Of a DNA stretch of 64,000 nucleotides, positions 1 through 7,725 are shown piece after piece. The stretch comes from Sporolactobacillus kofuensis (GTDB lineage Bacteria > Bacillota > Bacilli > Bacillales > Sporolactobacillaceae). The translations under genes were made by a program, and so were the position numbers. Numbering within the stretch: the stretch's first letter is position 1; every line of letters starts with the position of its first letter. The stretch spans positions 1 through 64,000 of the forward strand of contig NZ_JAMXWN010000012.1 of the NCBI RefSeq assembly GCF_024125425.1, written 5' to 3'. The notes below the pieces were generated by a model. That model had not been told where the DNA came from, made no database searches, and saw nothing but the letters and a program-made list of their open reading frames with translations.

Positions 1-2
1 AG

Positions 3-242
3 AAAATAGCTGCAGATAAAAAAACGTATGATTTTTTAACTAAGACTAAGGTTAAAAAATTATCTGGATTATCCGATGCGCAAGGAGTTATAAAGCCCGA
101 TAATGTGTATTATGCTGGAAGAATCAACAACCATGATTTGAATTTTAGAGTCTATAGAGATACTCACAATTTGTTTAGAAAGTATTTCCCAAAATATAAA
201 GTATTGAAAATGTCACTTGATGCCAATAAAGTAACGAAATAA
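3..242 (+). CDS. C-terminal fragment of an unrecognised protein (cut by window edge)
   Basis: An open frame runs in from the left edge and stops with TAA, giving the last 79 residues of a protein. The tail is basic, with many lysines and tyrosines; segments such as DNVYYAGRINNHDLNF and LFRKYFPKYKVLKMS look like a folded alpha/beta domain rather than random reading. No signal peptide or membrane segment is visible in the part present. I do not recognise the family. It lies directly upstream of another gene fragment and of insertion-sequence debris, so it may belong to an accessory or decayed locus. Its beginning is outside the window. Confidence 0.5.
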   Translation, partial: KIAADKKTYDFLTKTKVKKLSGLSDAQGVIKPDNVYYAGRINNHDLNFRVYRDTHNLFRKYFPKYKVLKMSLDANKVTK

Positions 243-289
243 AATGTTTTCTTTTTTTTATGCCCCACCATCACCTGCAAGAGATCTAA

Positions 290-457
290 GCTGTAAATTC
301 GGGAATTGTATATCAAGCGATTGGTGCTATACAAAATGTATATGGATTTGTTGATGAACATGCAGAAACAATTGGAATTGGTGCTGGTGCGGCAGCAGCA
401 ATAGCGGTTGTGATTACTGTACTTGTATCGGCTGCCGGAGCTGCAGTGGCTGCGTAA
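290..457 (+). pseudogene. Fragment encoding a small hydrophobic, Ala/Gly-rich C-terminus
   Basis: This frame lies between stops, has no ATG, GTG or TTG start before its hydrophobic part, and ends at TAA. It reads as an amphipathic stretch (IVYQAIGAIQNVYGFVDEH) followed by a roughly 25-residue membrane-like helix very rich in alanine, glycine, valine and isoleucine. Such tails occur in small membrane-active peptides, bacteriocins and holin-like proteins, but I do not recognise a family. The missing start suggests a 5' truncated or frameshifted gene. It sits 48 bases after the previous fragment and before insertion-sequence remnants. Confidence 0.3.
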
Positions 458-511
458 TGATGTAGTAAAGAATTGATAGTGTTTAAAAAAATATATTGTG
501 TAGAAATGAAT

Positions 512-600
512 TAGAGGCTATCCCAAAAGTCTCTAAAAATGAATGAGCTGAGAGAAAAGAGCGGATTTTTCAAAACTGGCCCCTATGTCAAGGACACTAT
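512..600. mobile_element. Insertion-sequence terminal remnants
   Basis: Two stretches look like insertion-sequence ends. GAGGCTATCCCAAAAGTC near 513 resembles the terminal repeat of common Firmicutes elements. GGCCCCTATGTCAAGGACA near 579-597 resembles the terminus of IS3-family elements, whose ends often read TGTCCTTGACATAGGGG. No intact transposase lies between them, so these are leftovers of past insertions. The family assignment is from memory of the motifs, not from a search. Confidence 0.4.
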
Positions 601-621
601 AAAAAAAGAGACTAAGCAACA

Positions 622-661
622 AGAAGATGATTCCTATATTGAATAGGGATCATCTTTTTTA
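622..661 (+). terminator. Rho-independent terminator-like hairpin
   Basis: AGATGAT and ATCATCT arms around a short AT-rich loop are followed by a run of T. Confidence 0.5.
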
Positions 662-684
662 AGTTTCACTGATATCGAACCAGG

Positions 685-983
685 GCACCTAAGATTCATC
701 ATTCTCCTAAAAAAGGAAGGCTATTTCCATTTCGTCAGTCTGAAACGTATGTATCGCTAGATGAAAAAGCAAATCTTCGATCCATCATTATTAAAAAAAT
801 CACACTAAGTTAAGTAAGCGACGTATAGTAAAGAGAGAAAATTTAATAGACTTTACAACATCAACACCGAACGAAAAATGGATCGCGGATATCACATATA
901 TCCACATATTAAAGGATGGATGGTGCCTATTTGGTTTTAATGATAAATCTCCAACAATCGCCGTAGAATACACATCTCTTTAG
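685..983 (+). pseudogene. Decayed IS3-family transposase OrfB (rve integrase) remnant
   Basis: Read across frames, this stretch resembles IS3-family OrfB. 'APKIHH' and 'KEGYFHFVSLKRMY' match the region before the catalytic core. A later frame gives NLIDFTTSTPNEKWIADITY and IHILKDGWC, where ADITYI holds the first catalytic Asp of the DDE motif. Frameshifts and stops (for example after 'KKITLS') separate these pieces. After GWC the reading departs from the usual YLA.V.DL sequence and stops at TAG. No second Asp or Glu of the triad is present, so the protein is dead. No OrfA or matched terminal repeats are intact. Confidence 0.6.
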
Positions 984-1037
984 ACTATCAAAACATCCCA
1001 AGAGGTAGAAGTATCATGGCTCAAGCACCGCTTGACA

Positions 1038-1091
1038 TTGAGATGGGGGTATTGTAGGCTAAATCCCCATCTCAAAAGGTGTTTTTCTTTT
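1038..1091 (+). terminator. Strong terminator hairpin after IS remnant
   Basis: A perfect 11-bp stem (TTGAGATGGGG with CCCCATCTCAA) encloses a 16-nt loop and is followed by AAGGTGTTTTTCTTTTT. Confidence 0.6.
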
Positions 1092-1241
1092 TCGTTCTTC
1101 AGAAAAGAAAACTGGCCGTCGAAGGTCCATATCAAATAATCCGGTATCAGAACAACTTAACGTACGAAATCAAAAAGCTACTAAACTATTTTGTATCCAA
1201 AATATTAGTTAAATCCATAGATGAGTTAAAAATGGCACTTA

Positions 1242-1739
1242 TTATCGATTTTTTTTTGAAAGATTTGTTGATATTAATCGTTTAAATAATTGGATGTCTT
1301 GAACTGAACTAAAATATCTTCTAGGAATAACAATTGCTTTGTTTTTTGAAACATACAATAAGAATAGTTCTTCTTTATACTGTTGAAAAGAAATAATATC
1401 ATTCCAATCATATTGAGTTATGGAATTTTCAATCAAAATATTTACACCATTGTCATGAACGACAAATTGAACTTCTTTTTTTAATACTCGGTCACTCTGA
1501 AATTCATTACGAACACGAAAAATTAAAAGAATCCTGACCAAAATAATTGCTAAGATTGTAATGATTAGAGAAATAACAAGCGCTGGAATCCATGACATGC
1601 TTATTAAATTAATTAGGAAACAGATTATCCATATAGCTACAAAAGTAATTTGAAATATTTTTTTTAAGTGATAGTGATTAAACTTTTTAAATTCCTTATA
1701 CGTTAATCTTCCGCCAAATTTCATAACTTCATTATCCAT
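1242..1739 (-). CDS. YcxB-like membrane protein
   Basis: The 165-residue product has two adjacent hydrophobic segments at about residues 35-75 and a basic C-terminal domain. It resembles the YcxB family: the N-terminal 'KFGGRLTYKEFKKFNHYHLKK' pattern and the C-terminal 'ITQYDWNDIIS...LFLLYVSKNKAIVIPRRYF' are typical, with two transmembrane helices followed by a cytosolic PH-like domain. The function of the family is not established. I place the start at the ATG at 1739, because AAGGAG lies 12 bases upstream; an upstream in-frame ATG at 1814 has no such site and would add 25 residues that do not fit. The gene stands alone on the minus strand. Confidence 0.65.
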   Translation of the reverse strand: MDNEVMKFGGRLTYKEFKKFNHYHLKKIFQITFVAIWIICFLINLISMSWIPALVISLIITILAIILVRILLIFRVRNEFQSDRVLKKEVQFVVHDNGVNILIENSITQYDWNDIISFQQYKEELFLLYVSKNKAIVIPRRYFSSVQDIQLFKRLISTNLSKKNR

Positions 1740-1814
1740 GAATTTAATATTCTCCTTATAATTACTTCTATCTACATTGAATGTACTGAATAGTATCCTT
1801 GAGTTAATGCCCAT

Positions 1815-2156
1815 TCAAAAATTAGTGTATCACTTTTACTTTTGTTTGGAAGAATTTACTCATAAAAATGTTTAATAATTTTAAGGCCAGTTGGAAAATC
1901 AAATTAGACAGCTAGGTTGGCATAATAAAACACCATTATAAAATCCGGTGTTATCATTAAAGTGACCAAACCCTAATGAAAGAAGCGAATTTATTAAGGC
2001 CCACACCAATCCTAGCACAAACTTTTACACATTTGGACGCATTTCAGCGAGGCCAAATTTAGGTTTTTTAAATGATTTGGTGCATATGTATCCTCTCCTC
2101 AGTGCATAAACCCCATTATTTTACAACGATATGAACCTAATAATCAGTGTACATGC
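1815..2156. other. Gene-free stretch
   Basis: I see no convincing gene or RNA here. A weak AACACC/GGTGTT hairpin lies at about 1930-1954. The rest is AT-rich with no open frame that has a ribosome binding site. Confidence 0.4.
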
Positions 2157-2196
2157 AAAAAAACCAAGTTGAAATGTTAGGTCAACTTGGTTTTTC
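2157..2196 (-). terminator. Terminator downstream of the yqzC-like gene
   Basis: AAACCAAGTTGA pairs with TCAACTTGGTTT, with T runs on both sides; on the minus strand it ends the yqzD-yqzC unit. Confidence 0.7.
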
Positions 2197-2210
2197 TAAC
2201 TTTTATTCGA

Positions 2211-2765
2211 TTAATTGCTGTGGTTTTTTGTAATCACTTGTGCGAGTTCTGGAATCGACATATCACTAGAAACTTTGAATGTGCCAAGCTGCACATATTT
2301 TTCAAGTTTGTGCTTATGCAGATATTGATCAAAATCAAATTTCTTATTTGATTTGAGAATTTTAGCACTTACCAAATCGCTTGAGATATCGCTCGGTGTC
2401 ATGCCGCTTTTAATATGCAGCTTATAAGTCTTTTTCTCACTTGACTTAGTTGAAGACTTACTGTCGCCACTGTTCTTCGTCTTATTGTCATCAGCTTTTG
2501 ATTTTTCCTTGCTCGCTTGATCAGTCGCTTTAGCTGTATCTTTCATCCACTGGTTATAGGCGTCAAGGTCAATCGCTTTTCGGTGATGGCTGGCAAGATA
2601 TTGAGTGACGGTCGCTTCTGTCAATGGTGTTTGCTTGACGACATTCTTCACTGGTTTCTGCTCACCTTGATTAAAAATCAAGTAGTAGAAGAAAGCAAAG
2701 ACTGCACACGCCAGCAAAATACCTGCGGCGAAACCGCGAATTTCATTTTTTGTCACTACATTCAC
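2211..2765 (-). CDS. yqzC: YqzC-like, membrane-anchored YceG-type domain protein
   Basis: The 184-residue protein has one N-terminal transmembrane segment at about residues 10-32, then a long low-complexity Lys/Ser/Asp linker (about 75-110), then a C-terminal domain of about 70 residues. That domain reads 'KLHIKSGMTPSDISSDLVSAKILKS...LGTFKVSSDMSIPELAQVITK', the pattern of the substrate-binding N-terminal part of YceG/MltG proteins. The catalytic transglycosylase domain is absent, so it is probably a peptidoglycan-binding or structural protein outside the membrane. It starts with GTG overlapping the stop of the upstream small gene (GTGA), which indicates translational coupling. The name rests on neighbourhood and domain, so it is tentative. 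Confidence 0.55.
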   Translation of the reverse strand: MNVVTKNEIRGFAAGILLACAVFAFFYYLIFNQGEQKPVKNVVKQTPLTEATVTQYLASHHRKAIDLDAYNQWMKDTAKATDQASKEKSKADDNKTKNSGDSKSSTKSSEKKTYKLHIKSGMTPSDISSDLVSAKILKSNKKFDFDQYLHKHKLEKYVQLGTFKVSSDMSIPELAQVITKNHSN

Positions 2766-2968
2766 CCTTTAGAATGATTACGGTCCCCGATCATGATTTC
2801 CTCTTCGAGCACGCGAATTTTTTTCTTGACCTTATACAGTTCCTGCATCATGGTTATCGAGTTTTCCTCAAGCTGACCTTCTACCTGTTTAATACTGTCT
2901 TGTTTGTAATAAGAAACAGCCAGAGCGGTTAATCCGATAATCATGAGTATTAAAATGACAAACCCCAA
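2762..2968 (-). CDS. YqzD-like small membrane coiled-coil protein
   Basis: This 68-residue protein has an N-terminal membrane helix (about residues 2-20) and a charged, heptad-patterned tail ('QVEGQLEENSITMMQELYKVKKKIRVLEEEI') likely to form a coiled coil. The start is TTG at 2968 with GAGGGGGG seven bases upstream; the nearby ATG is out of frame and stops quickly. It overlaps the next gene by four bases, so the two are made together. In Bacillus subtilis a similar pair, yqzD-yqzC, stands near the rpmG-yqgN region, and the same neighbourhood is seen here. No catalytic residues are visible and its job is unknown. Confidence 0.5.
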   Translation of the reverse strand: MGFVILILMIIGLTALAVSYYKQDSIKQVEGQLEENSITMMQELYKVKKKIRVLEEEIMIGDRNHSKG

Positions 2969-3205
2969 TTCATTACCCCCCTCGCCTTCGTCTGAGGTTC
3001 ATGTACTATGAACAAACACACGACAATCGCCATAATTATTTATATCATATCTCCCAAGGTTACGAAAGAAGAAGGGCGAAAAAGAAAGAAGAATGTAAAC
3101 TAAATAGAAAAAAATGGAGAAAATGAGCATGTAGACCAGGCTTAACGATTTAAAGTTCGAGAATGCCCTGGTTTAAAAACGAATGTTTTTTCTCATGGAG
3201 GGTTT

Positions 3206-3315
3206 AGGAAGGCGTGATGCGAGACGCCTGCGGCAAGAGAGCTGAAGCACAAGTTTGTTGAATTAAAGCCGCATAAAGATTGATAGCCAAGGAGCAGGCT
3301 TAGCCTGGTTTTTCT
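3206..3315 (+). repeat. Short (internally deleted) copy of the intergenic GC-rich repeat
   Basis: GATGCGAGACGCCTGCGGCA is joined directly to the 3' part of the family (GAGCTGAAGCACAAG). The core palindromes found in the other copies are missing. The tail GAGCAGGCTTAGCCTGGTTT is shared with the copy at 53104. Confidence 0.7.
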
Positions 3316-3372
3316 CACAAGTAAAGAAAGTATATAATTTTTGACGAAGCAAAGTAATGTGACCAAACGCGC

Positions 3373-3536
3373 AGATGCGAGACTCCTGCGGGAATCGCGA
3401 GCCAAGTGAGACCCCGCAGATTACTGGTTGTTTGAGGAGGCTCACGGATCGCCCGCGGAAAGCGAGCAATCGGAGCGTCATCAAAACCAGGCAGGGTTTA
3501 AAGACCGGGCGTATTTTGCACGGTTTTTCTCAAAAG
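3373..3536 (+). repeat. Intergenic GC-rich structured repeat, full copy
   Basis: It contains the family landmarks GATGCGAGACTCCTGCGGGA, GTGAGACCCCGCAG, GAGGAGGCTC and CCGCGGAAAGCGAGCAATCG. CTGCGGG and CCCGCAG can pair. A tail with GACCGGGCG and CGGTTTTTCT resembles a terminator. Confidence 0.8.
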
Positions 3537-3660
3537 GGGGCATTCCGAGAAAAGCTTGAAACATATCGTTGATGAAGAGGTTGAAGCTTTTCTTATTTTT
3601 TGTTAAGATAAGATGTATGTTTTTGAACATGGTGAATTCAAGTGTAATGGAGGGATAAAT

Positions 3661-3810
3661 ATGAGAGTTAAGGTTATTCTGGAAAATACCGAAACCGGCG
3701 ATCGTGATTACATCACATCAAAGAACAAACAAAAGAACCCTGAACGTCTTGAGCTGAAGAAGTACAGCCCGAAACTGAGAAAGCATGTACTATATCGCGA
3801 AACAAAGTAA
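3661..3810 (+). CDS. rpmG: 50S ribosomal protein L33 (zinc-free form)
   Basis: The 49-residue basic protein matches L33 throughout: [19 protein letters not shown], then [17 protein letters not shown] and [12 protein letters not shown]33 is a component of the large ribosomal subunit near the E site. The cysteine pairs of the zinc-binding form are missing: the usual C.xC positions read ENTETG, and no cysteine remains in the protein. This is therefore a C-minus paralog, a type that can support growth when zinc is short. The ATG at 3661 follows GGAGGGATAAAT. An upstream in-frame ATG at 3613 would add a non-family leader. A terminator follows, so the gene is transcribed alone. Confidence 0.93.
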   Translation: MRVKVILENTETGDRDYITSKNKQKNPERLELKKYSPKLRKHVLYRETK

Positions 3811-3821
3811 GTACATCGAAT

Positions 3822-3865
3822 AAAAAGCCGTGAGAGACCTTTATGGGTTTTCTGCGGCTTTTTTT
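3822..3865 (+). terminator. Terminator after rpmG
   Basis: AAAAGCCG pairs with CGGCTTTT around an imperfect stem, followed by seven T. Confidence 0.7.
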
Positions 3866-3931
3866 CATGTACGGGTACATTGATGAATGAGAGTTATACT
3901 AGTGACATCAGCTTTCAATATGGAGGATAGA

Positions 3932-4525
3932 ATGAACTTACAAAAACAAAAAATACGCAACCAAATACTCCATGAGATGGAACAAATTGATGAAACTCTA
4001 TTTACGGAAAAATGTAAAAAAGTGAGAAATCGGTTGTTCGATTCAGATCTTTGGAAAAATACGAAAACCTTGGGGATCACACTTTCTATTGGCAGAGAGA
4101 TCGAAACAATGGCTATCATTACAAGAGCTTGGGCGGAAAAGAAACGAGTTGCAGTACCTAAGTGCGACCCATCTGATCGAAGCTTGCACTTTTATAAATT
4201 AGATTCTTTTCGTCAATTAGAATCTGGTTATTTCGGATTGATGGAACCGATTACAGAAAAGACGAGGGCTGTTGATAAGCACGCGATCGATTTGCTCATT
4301 GTTCCCGGTGTAGGATTTGACCTCAATGGTTACCGGATTGGGTATGGTGGCGGCTATTATGATCGATTCTTACAGCGATTTTCAGGATTAACTGTATCGC
4401 TCTTACTCCAAATGCAGCTTATTGATGCAGTTCCAGTGGAAGAGCATGATCAAAATGTCGATTGGCTGATCACAGAAGACAACAGCTATCAAGTGAAAAA
4501 AGCGATGAATGAAAAGGAAAAATAA
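3932..4525 (+). CDS. yqgN: 5-formyltetrahydrofolate cyclo-ligase
   Basis: This enzyme converts 5-formyl-THF to 5,10-methenyl-THF with ATP, salvaging a stalled folate in the cytosol. The 197-residue length fits the family. Family landmarks are the N-terminal 'KIRNQILHEM' with basic residues, the mid-protein 'VAVPKC' and 'LDLLIVPGVGFD'-like block (here DLLIVPGVGFDLNGYRIGYG), and the C-terminal loop GYGGGYYDRFL, which forms the ATP and substrate site. The ATG at 3932 has GGAGG five bases upstream; an earlier in-frame ATG at 3887 lacks one. Gene order rpmG-yqgN-yqgO is as in Bacillus subtilis. Confidence 0.9.
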   Translation: MNLQKQKIRNQILHEMEQIDETLFTEKCKKVRNRLFDSDLWKNTKTLGITLSIGREIETMAIITRAWAEKKRVAVPKCDPSDRSLHFYKLDSFRQLESGYFGLMEPITEKTRAVDKHAIDLLIVPGVGFDLNGYRIGYGGGYYDRFLQRFSGLTVSLLLQMQLIDAVPVEEHDQNVDWLITEDNSYQVKKAMNEKEK

Positions 4526-4558
4526 AGCCACACTATGCATTAACTGGGGGTGTATCAT

Positions 4559-4711
4559 GTGGCAAGAAATAGAGATATGATTCAAACGGTTTTGTTTTCA
4601 TTAACTGCTTTTTTCATCATTCGCAGACGCCGGGTACTCTTTGAACTTGTTGCATTGGTTTTAGGTCATTGGTGGTTATATGCTTGGATACGAAAAAAGG
4701 AACTCACTTGA
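4559..4711 (+). CDS. yqgO: YqgO-like small membrane protein
   Basis: A GTG start at 4559, preceded by GGGGG, opens a 50-residue frame: two hydrophobic stretches (VLFSLTAFFII, then FELVALVLGHWWLYAWI) flank a basic RRRR loop, and a charged tail ends it. The size, topology and position just after yqgN agree with the short YqgO protein of Bacillus. An ATG two bases earlier, in another frame, stops after seven codons. The function is unknown. A terminator begins three bases after the stop, supporting a real transcript end. Confidence 0.55.
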   Translation: MARNRDMIQTVLFSLTAFFIIRRRRVLFELVALVLGHWWLYAWIRKKELT

Positions 4712-4713
4712 TG

Positions 4714-4748
4714 AAGGACAAAGACATTCGTTTCTATGTCCTTTTTTT
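4714..4748 (+). terminator. Terminator after yqgO
   Basis: AAGGACA pairs with TGTCCTT, followed by a T run. Confidence 0.65.
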
Positions 4749-4791
4749 AAAAGATAAAAAAGTATAATTTTTTTCGTAAAAATGTTGCGGA

Positions 4792-4950
4792 GATGCGAGA
4801 CGCCTGTGGGATCAGCGTGCCAGCGAGACCCCGCAGACTTTTGCCTGTTCGAGGAGGCTCGCGGTGCGCCCCACTGCAAGCGAGCAATCGAAGCAAATTC
4901 GATGCAAGATTAAGGGCCAGGCGCTTTTTACCCGGTTTTCTTATTTTTAC
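4792..4950 (+). repeat. Intergenic GC-rich structured repeat, full copy
   Basis: It carries GATGCGAGACGCCTG, GCGAGACCCCGCAG, GAGGAGGCTCGCGG and AAGCGAGCAATCGAAGC, then a tail CCAGGCGCTTTTTACCCGG. The AT-rich upstream flank (AAAAGTATAATTTTTTTCG) resembles that before the copy at 3373. Confidence 0.8.
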
Positions 4951-4958
4951 CAGGTTCC

Positions 4959-5810
4959 TTATGAAAAATTTTGTTTTAGTAATACGATCTGGTGATCTGC
5001 ATTTTCGATAATAATAAGCATATGATCTGATGCAATCAATAGAAGAGGCATGCTGCTTCCAATGCCTGGTTGGCCTTGTTCTGACGTGATCTGGATGCCT
5101 CTAATATAGGCTTTATACAAGCCTTCCCATAATTGGCCGGTGATTCGTTCTGCTTTCTTTTCATCAAAGGGAAAGAGACGAGTTATCGATTTAGAAGTTA
5201 ATGCATCGAGCGGGACAATGTGATAGTGATCTAATTGAATCCCATATTGTTGCGAAGCTTTATGAAGCAGGGCTGCCCTTGCCATTTCTGTTTTTAATGA
5301 AGTGGTACTGAGAAGGGTGGCCTGTTGCGTAGTTATGGGCTCCCGAAATCCAGTGAATGCCCCATTTTTCCTTGTAACAAAAAGATAGTCTTGAGACAAT
5401 ACTTCTTTTCCGTAAATGGATTCACCAATATGTAATTCTGCCTGATGCACCGTTAGACTGATATAATGTCCGGGAGATAGGGGTAGAAATTTCTCGGAGT
5501 ACAGTTGAGCTACATTTTTCTGCCAATTGTTATTGACCGAAACCAATCGATTATCTCGATACAGTAAAGAAAAATCTTGCATCAGGTTATTTTTTTCGGC
5601 TGTTTGTGATGCAACCACCCATTTAAACGTCTGATCATCATTATTGATTGATAAGTTGGTTTTGGCATAGAGATAATGCAAGCGCTCATGAGCTGGAAAA
5701 TAGGTTATACTTGGACGCACGGACAAAAAAAGTGGCAAAATGACCAATGTGATCAGCGCTGTCGCTAAGACAAGCAGCAAGGAGATTAATTTGTCTTTTC
5801 TTAAGCGCAT
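4959..5810 (-). CDS. Unrecognised membrane-anchored exported protein
   Basis: The 283-residue product has a short basic start (MRLRKDK), one N-terminal membrane helix at about residues 8-28, and a long soluble extracytoplasmic part. That part has alternating beta-like segments and two conserved-looking blocks, 'ATLLSTTSLKTEMARAALLHKASQQYGI' (helical) and a C-terminal 'SSMPLLLIASDHMLIIIENADHQIVLL'. I do not recognise a family. The start at 5810 has GGAGG seven bases upstream. It is divergent from glcK, whose start lies 185 bases away. No lipobox or catalytic motif was seen. The position resembles where Bacillus subtilis carries uncharacterised yqg genes. Confidence 0.6.
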   Translation of the reverse strand: MRLRKDKLISLLLVLATALITLVILPLFLSVRPSITYFPAHERLHYLYAKTNLSINNDDQTFKWVVASQTAEKNNLMQDFSLLYRDNRLVSVNNNWQKNVAQLYSEKFLPLSPGHYISLTVHQAELHIGESIYGKEVLSQDYLFVTRKNGAFTGFREPITTQQATLLSTTSLKTEMARAALLHKASQQYGIQLDHYHIVPLDALTSKSITRLFPFDEKKAERITGQLWEGLYKAYIRGIQITSEQGQPGIGSSMPLLLIASDHMLIIIENADHQIVLLKQNFS

Positions 5811-5995
5811 GAGATGACCTCCGAACAAAACTATAGTACAACCTATTCGTCCTCTCTTATAATCATGACTGTGATTGAATGGATAATTAAATTTGAAAAA
5901 AAATTTTATGTTTGATTTTTGATCTTTATCATTGGCAAACTATTTAATATAGGCGAAAATAGAAGTATTACCTTACTGATAGGCGGTGGAATCTA

Positions 5996-6970
5996 ATGAT
6001 TAACATTGGTGTGGATGTAGGTGGAACAACAATCAAGATGGCCTTCATTGATGACGAGGGCAAAATGCTTGATAAGTGGGCAATTGCAACGAATACCATT
6101 GATAATGGTAAACATATCGCAGATGATATCAGTTCAAGTATATTGAAGAAAATGAAACAGCTAAGTCTTGATCCATCGACAGTCAGAGGTGTAGGCTTAG
6201 GAGCGCCTGGATTTATTAACATGGATACTGGTTTTATCTATCAGGCTGTGAATATCGGATGGAAGAATTACGCATTGAAAGACGCGTTGGAACAATCCAT
6301 AGGATTACCCGTTGTGATTGATAACGATGCGAACATTGCAGCACTTGGCGAAATGTGGCTCGGAGCAGGTCAAGGCGCAAAGAACCTCATTTGTGTCACA
6401 CTGGGAACAGGTGTTGGTGGCGGCATTATTTGTGATGGAGAGATTCTGCATGGCGTTAGCGGAATGGCAGGAGAGATCGGTCATATTACAGTAATGCCAA
6501 AGGATGGGGCACCATGTAATTGTGGAAAAAGTGGCTGTCTTGAAACCGTTTCCTCAGCCACGGGAATTCGCAGAATGGCGTTAGATGCGCTGGATTATAA
6601 TGACTCAGAAAGCATACTCCGTGATCTCTTTGAGGAAAAAGGAGATATTTCAGCGGAGGACGTCTTTAATTGTGCAGCCAAAAAAGATCCACTTTCCTCA
6701 ACCGTCGCTGAAAAGGCAGCGTATTACCTAGGCTTTGCACTTGGTGCTTTGGCAGTGACTATTAATCCAGAAAAGATTGTGATTGGTGGCGGTGTTTCTC
6801 ATGCTGGAGAAACACTAATCACACCGCTGACAAAGTATTTTAAGCGGTTTGCCTTACCGAGGGTGTTCGATGCTTGTACCATTGATATTGCTACATTAGG
6901 GAATAATGCTGGTGTCATTGGCGCAGCGTGGCTTTCTAAGACCAAATTAGAGCAGAAGCACACAGCATAA
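5996..6970 (+). CDS. glcK: Glucokinase (ROK family)
   Basis: The protein phosphorylates glucose with ATP in the cytosol, feeding free intracellular glucose into glycolysis. It has 324 residues, the usual length. The N-terminal ATP loop reads 'GVDVGGTTIKMAFI'. The sugar-binding and catalytic block is 'VVIDNDANIAALGEMWLGAG', where the Asp of NDAN is the base. The ROK signature 'GTGVGGGIICDGEILHG.....GEIGHITV' is followed by the zinc motif CNCGKSGCLET. The ATG at 5996 has AGGCGGTGG upstream. It sits 46 bases before the MBL-fold gene yqgX, as in the Bacillus glcK region, and the two are likely cotranscribed. The small yqgQ gene that precedes glcK in Bacillus subtilis was not seen. Confidence 0.93.
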   Translation: MINIGVDVGGTTIKMAFIDDEGKMLDKWAIATNTIDNGKHIADDISSSILKKMKQLSLDPSTVRGVGLGAPGFINMDTGFIYQAVNIGWKNYALKDALEQSIGLPVVIDNDANIAALGEMWLGAGQGAKNLICVTLGTGVGGGIICDGEILHGVSGMAGEIGHITVMPKDGAPCNCGKSGCLETVSSATGIRRMALDALDYNDSESILRDLFEEKGDISAEDVFNCAAKKDPLSSTVAEKAAYYLGFALGALAVTINPEKIVIGGGVSHAGETLITPLTKYFKRFALPRVFDACTIDIATLGNNAGVIGAAWLSKTKLEQKHTA

Positions 6971-7016
6971 ATCTATTAACCTCACATCTTGAGACAATTC
7001 GAAAGGAGAAGAGAAG

Positions 7017-7655
7017 ATGAAGTGGATGGTTTGTCCAGTTGGAGCGATCCAAGCGAATTGTTATCTTTTGATTGATGAAGCATCCAATCAATCACTAATC
7101 ATCGATCCTGGAGGAGAATTCGAAAAGATTGAAACGATCATCACGAAGGAACAGTTGAGTCCATTAGCGATTCTTTTAACTCATGCCCATTTTGATCATA
7201 TTGGCGCGTTGGATCAGGTGCGAGATACATGGAACATCCCTGCCTATTTGCATGAAAGTGAGGCAACATGGCTAAACGATCCATCTAAGAACGGTTCAGC
7301 TTTTTTTCCAATGATTTCGCCGGTGCATGCCAGACAAGCGGAATTTCTGATCTCAGATAAGGACAAAGGTCACTTATCGATCGGGCCATTTTCATGCGAA
7401 TTTCGCCATACACCAGGGCACTCTCCTGGAGGGGTCTCTTATTATTTTGAGAAAGAACGAACGCTTTTTTGTGGGGATACGCTCTTTCAGGGAAGTATTG
7501 GCCGTACGGATCAATATGGCGGGGATACGGAACAATTATTGATGAGCATTGATCGTCAAGTTCTTACACTTCCAGACGAGACTGTGGTATGTCCAGGACA
7601 CGGTTCCGTGACAACCATTGGCAAAGAGGAAGGATCAAACCCCTTTCTAATCTGA
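7017..7655 (+). CDS. yqgX: MBL-fold metallohydrolase, YqgX-type
   Basis: The 212-residue protein is a metallo-beta-lactamase-fold hydrolase of the glyoxalase II-like class. The metal-binding motif THAHFDH is at about residues 57-63, a later His is in 'FRHTPGHSPGG', an Asp in 'LFCGDTLF', and a last His in 'VVCPGHGS'. All ligands of a dinuclear metal site are present. Family members hydrolyse thioesters such as S-lactoylglutathione or bacillithiol conjugates, but the substrate here is unknown. A GGAGAAGAG ribosome site precedes the ATG. It lies directly downstream of glcK. Confidence 0.88.
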   Translation: MKWMVCPVGAIQANCYLLIDEASNQSLIIDPGGEFEKIETIITKEQLSPLAILLTHAHFDHIGALDQVRDTWNIPAYLHESEATWLNDPSKNGSAFFPMISPVHARQAEFLISDKDKGHLSIGPFSCEFRHTPGHSPGGVSYYFEKERTLFCGDTLFQGSIGRTDQYGGDTEQLLMSIDRQVLTLPDETVVCPGHGSVTTIGKEEGSNPFLI

Positions 7656-7725
7656 TCTATTGAAGCACTTTCATTGCCCTTTTTCATAGGATAGATAGAG
7701 ATCATTGAGAAAGGGCGTGCATCGT

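Noticed and set aside
685-983. IS3-type transposase considered as a functional mobile element
   Set aside because: Stops and frameshifts break it, the rest of the catalytic triad is missing, and no matched inverted repeats flank it.
1079-1285. 68-residue plus-strand frame after the IS remnant
   Set aside because: It starts in the T-run of a terminator, overlaps the 3' end of the ycxB-like gene and shows no protein pattern.
3193-3572. Open frames on both strands within the GC-rich repeats (similar ones near 4676-5011, 13882-14107, 14176-14397)
   Set aside because: They follow repeat copies, differ in frame between copies, lack ribosome sites, and give no protein-like product.
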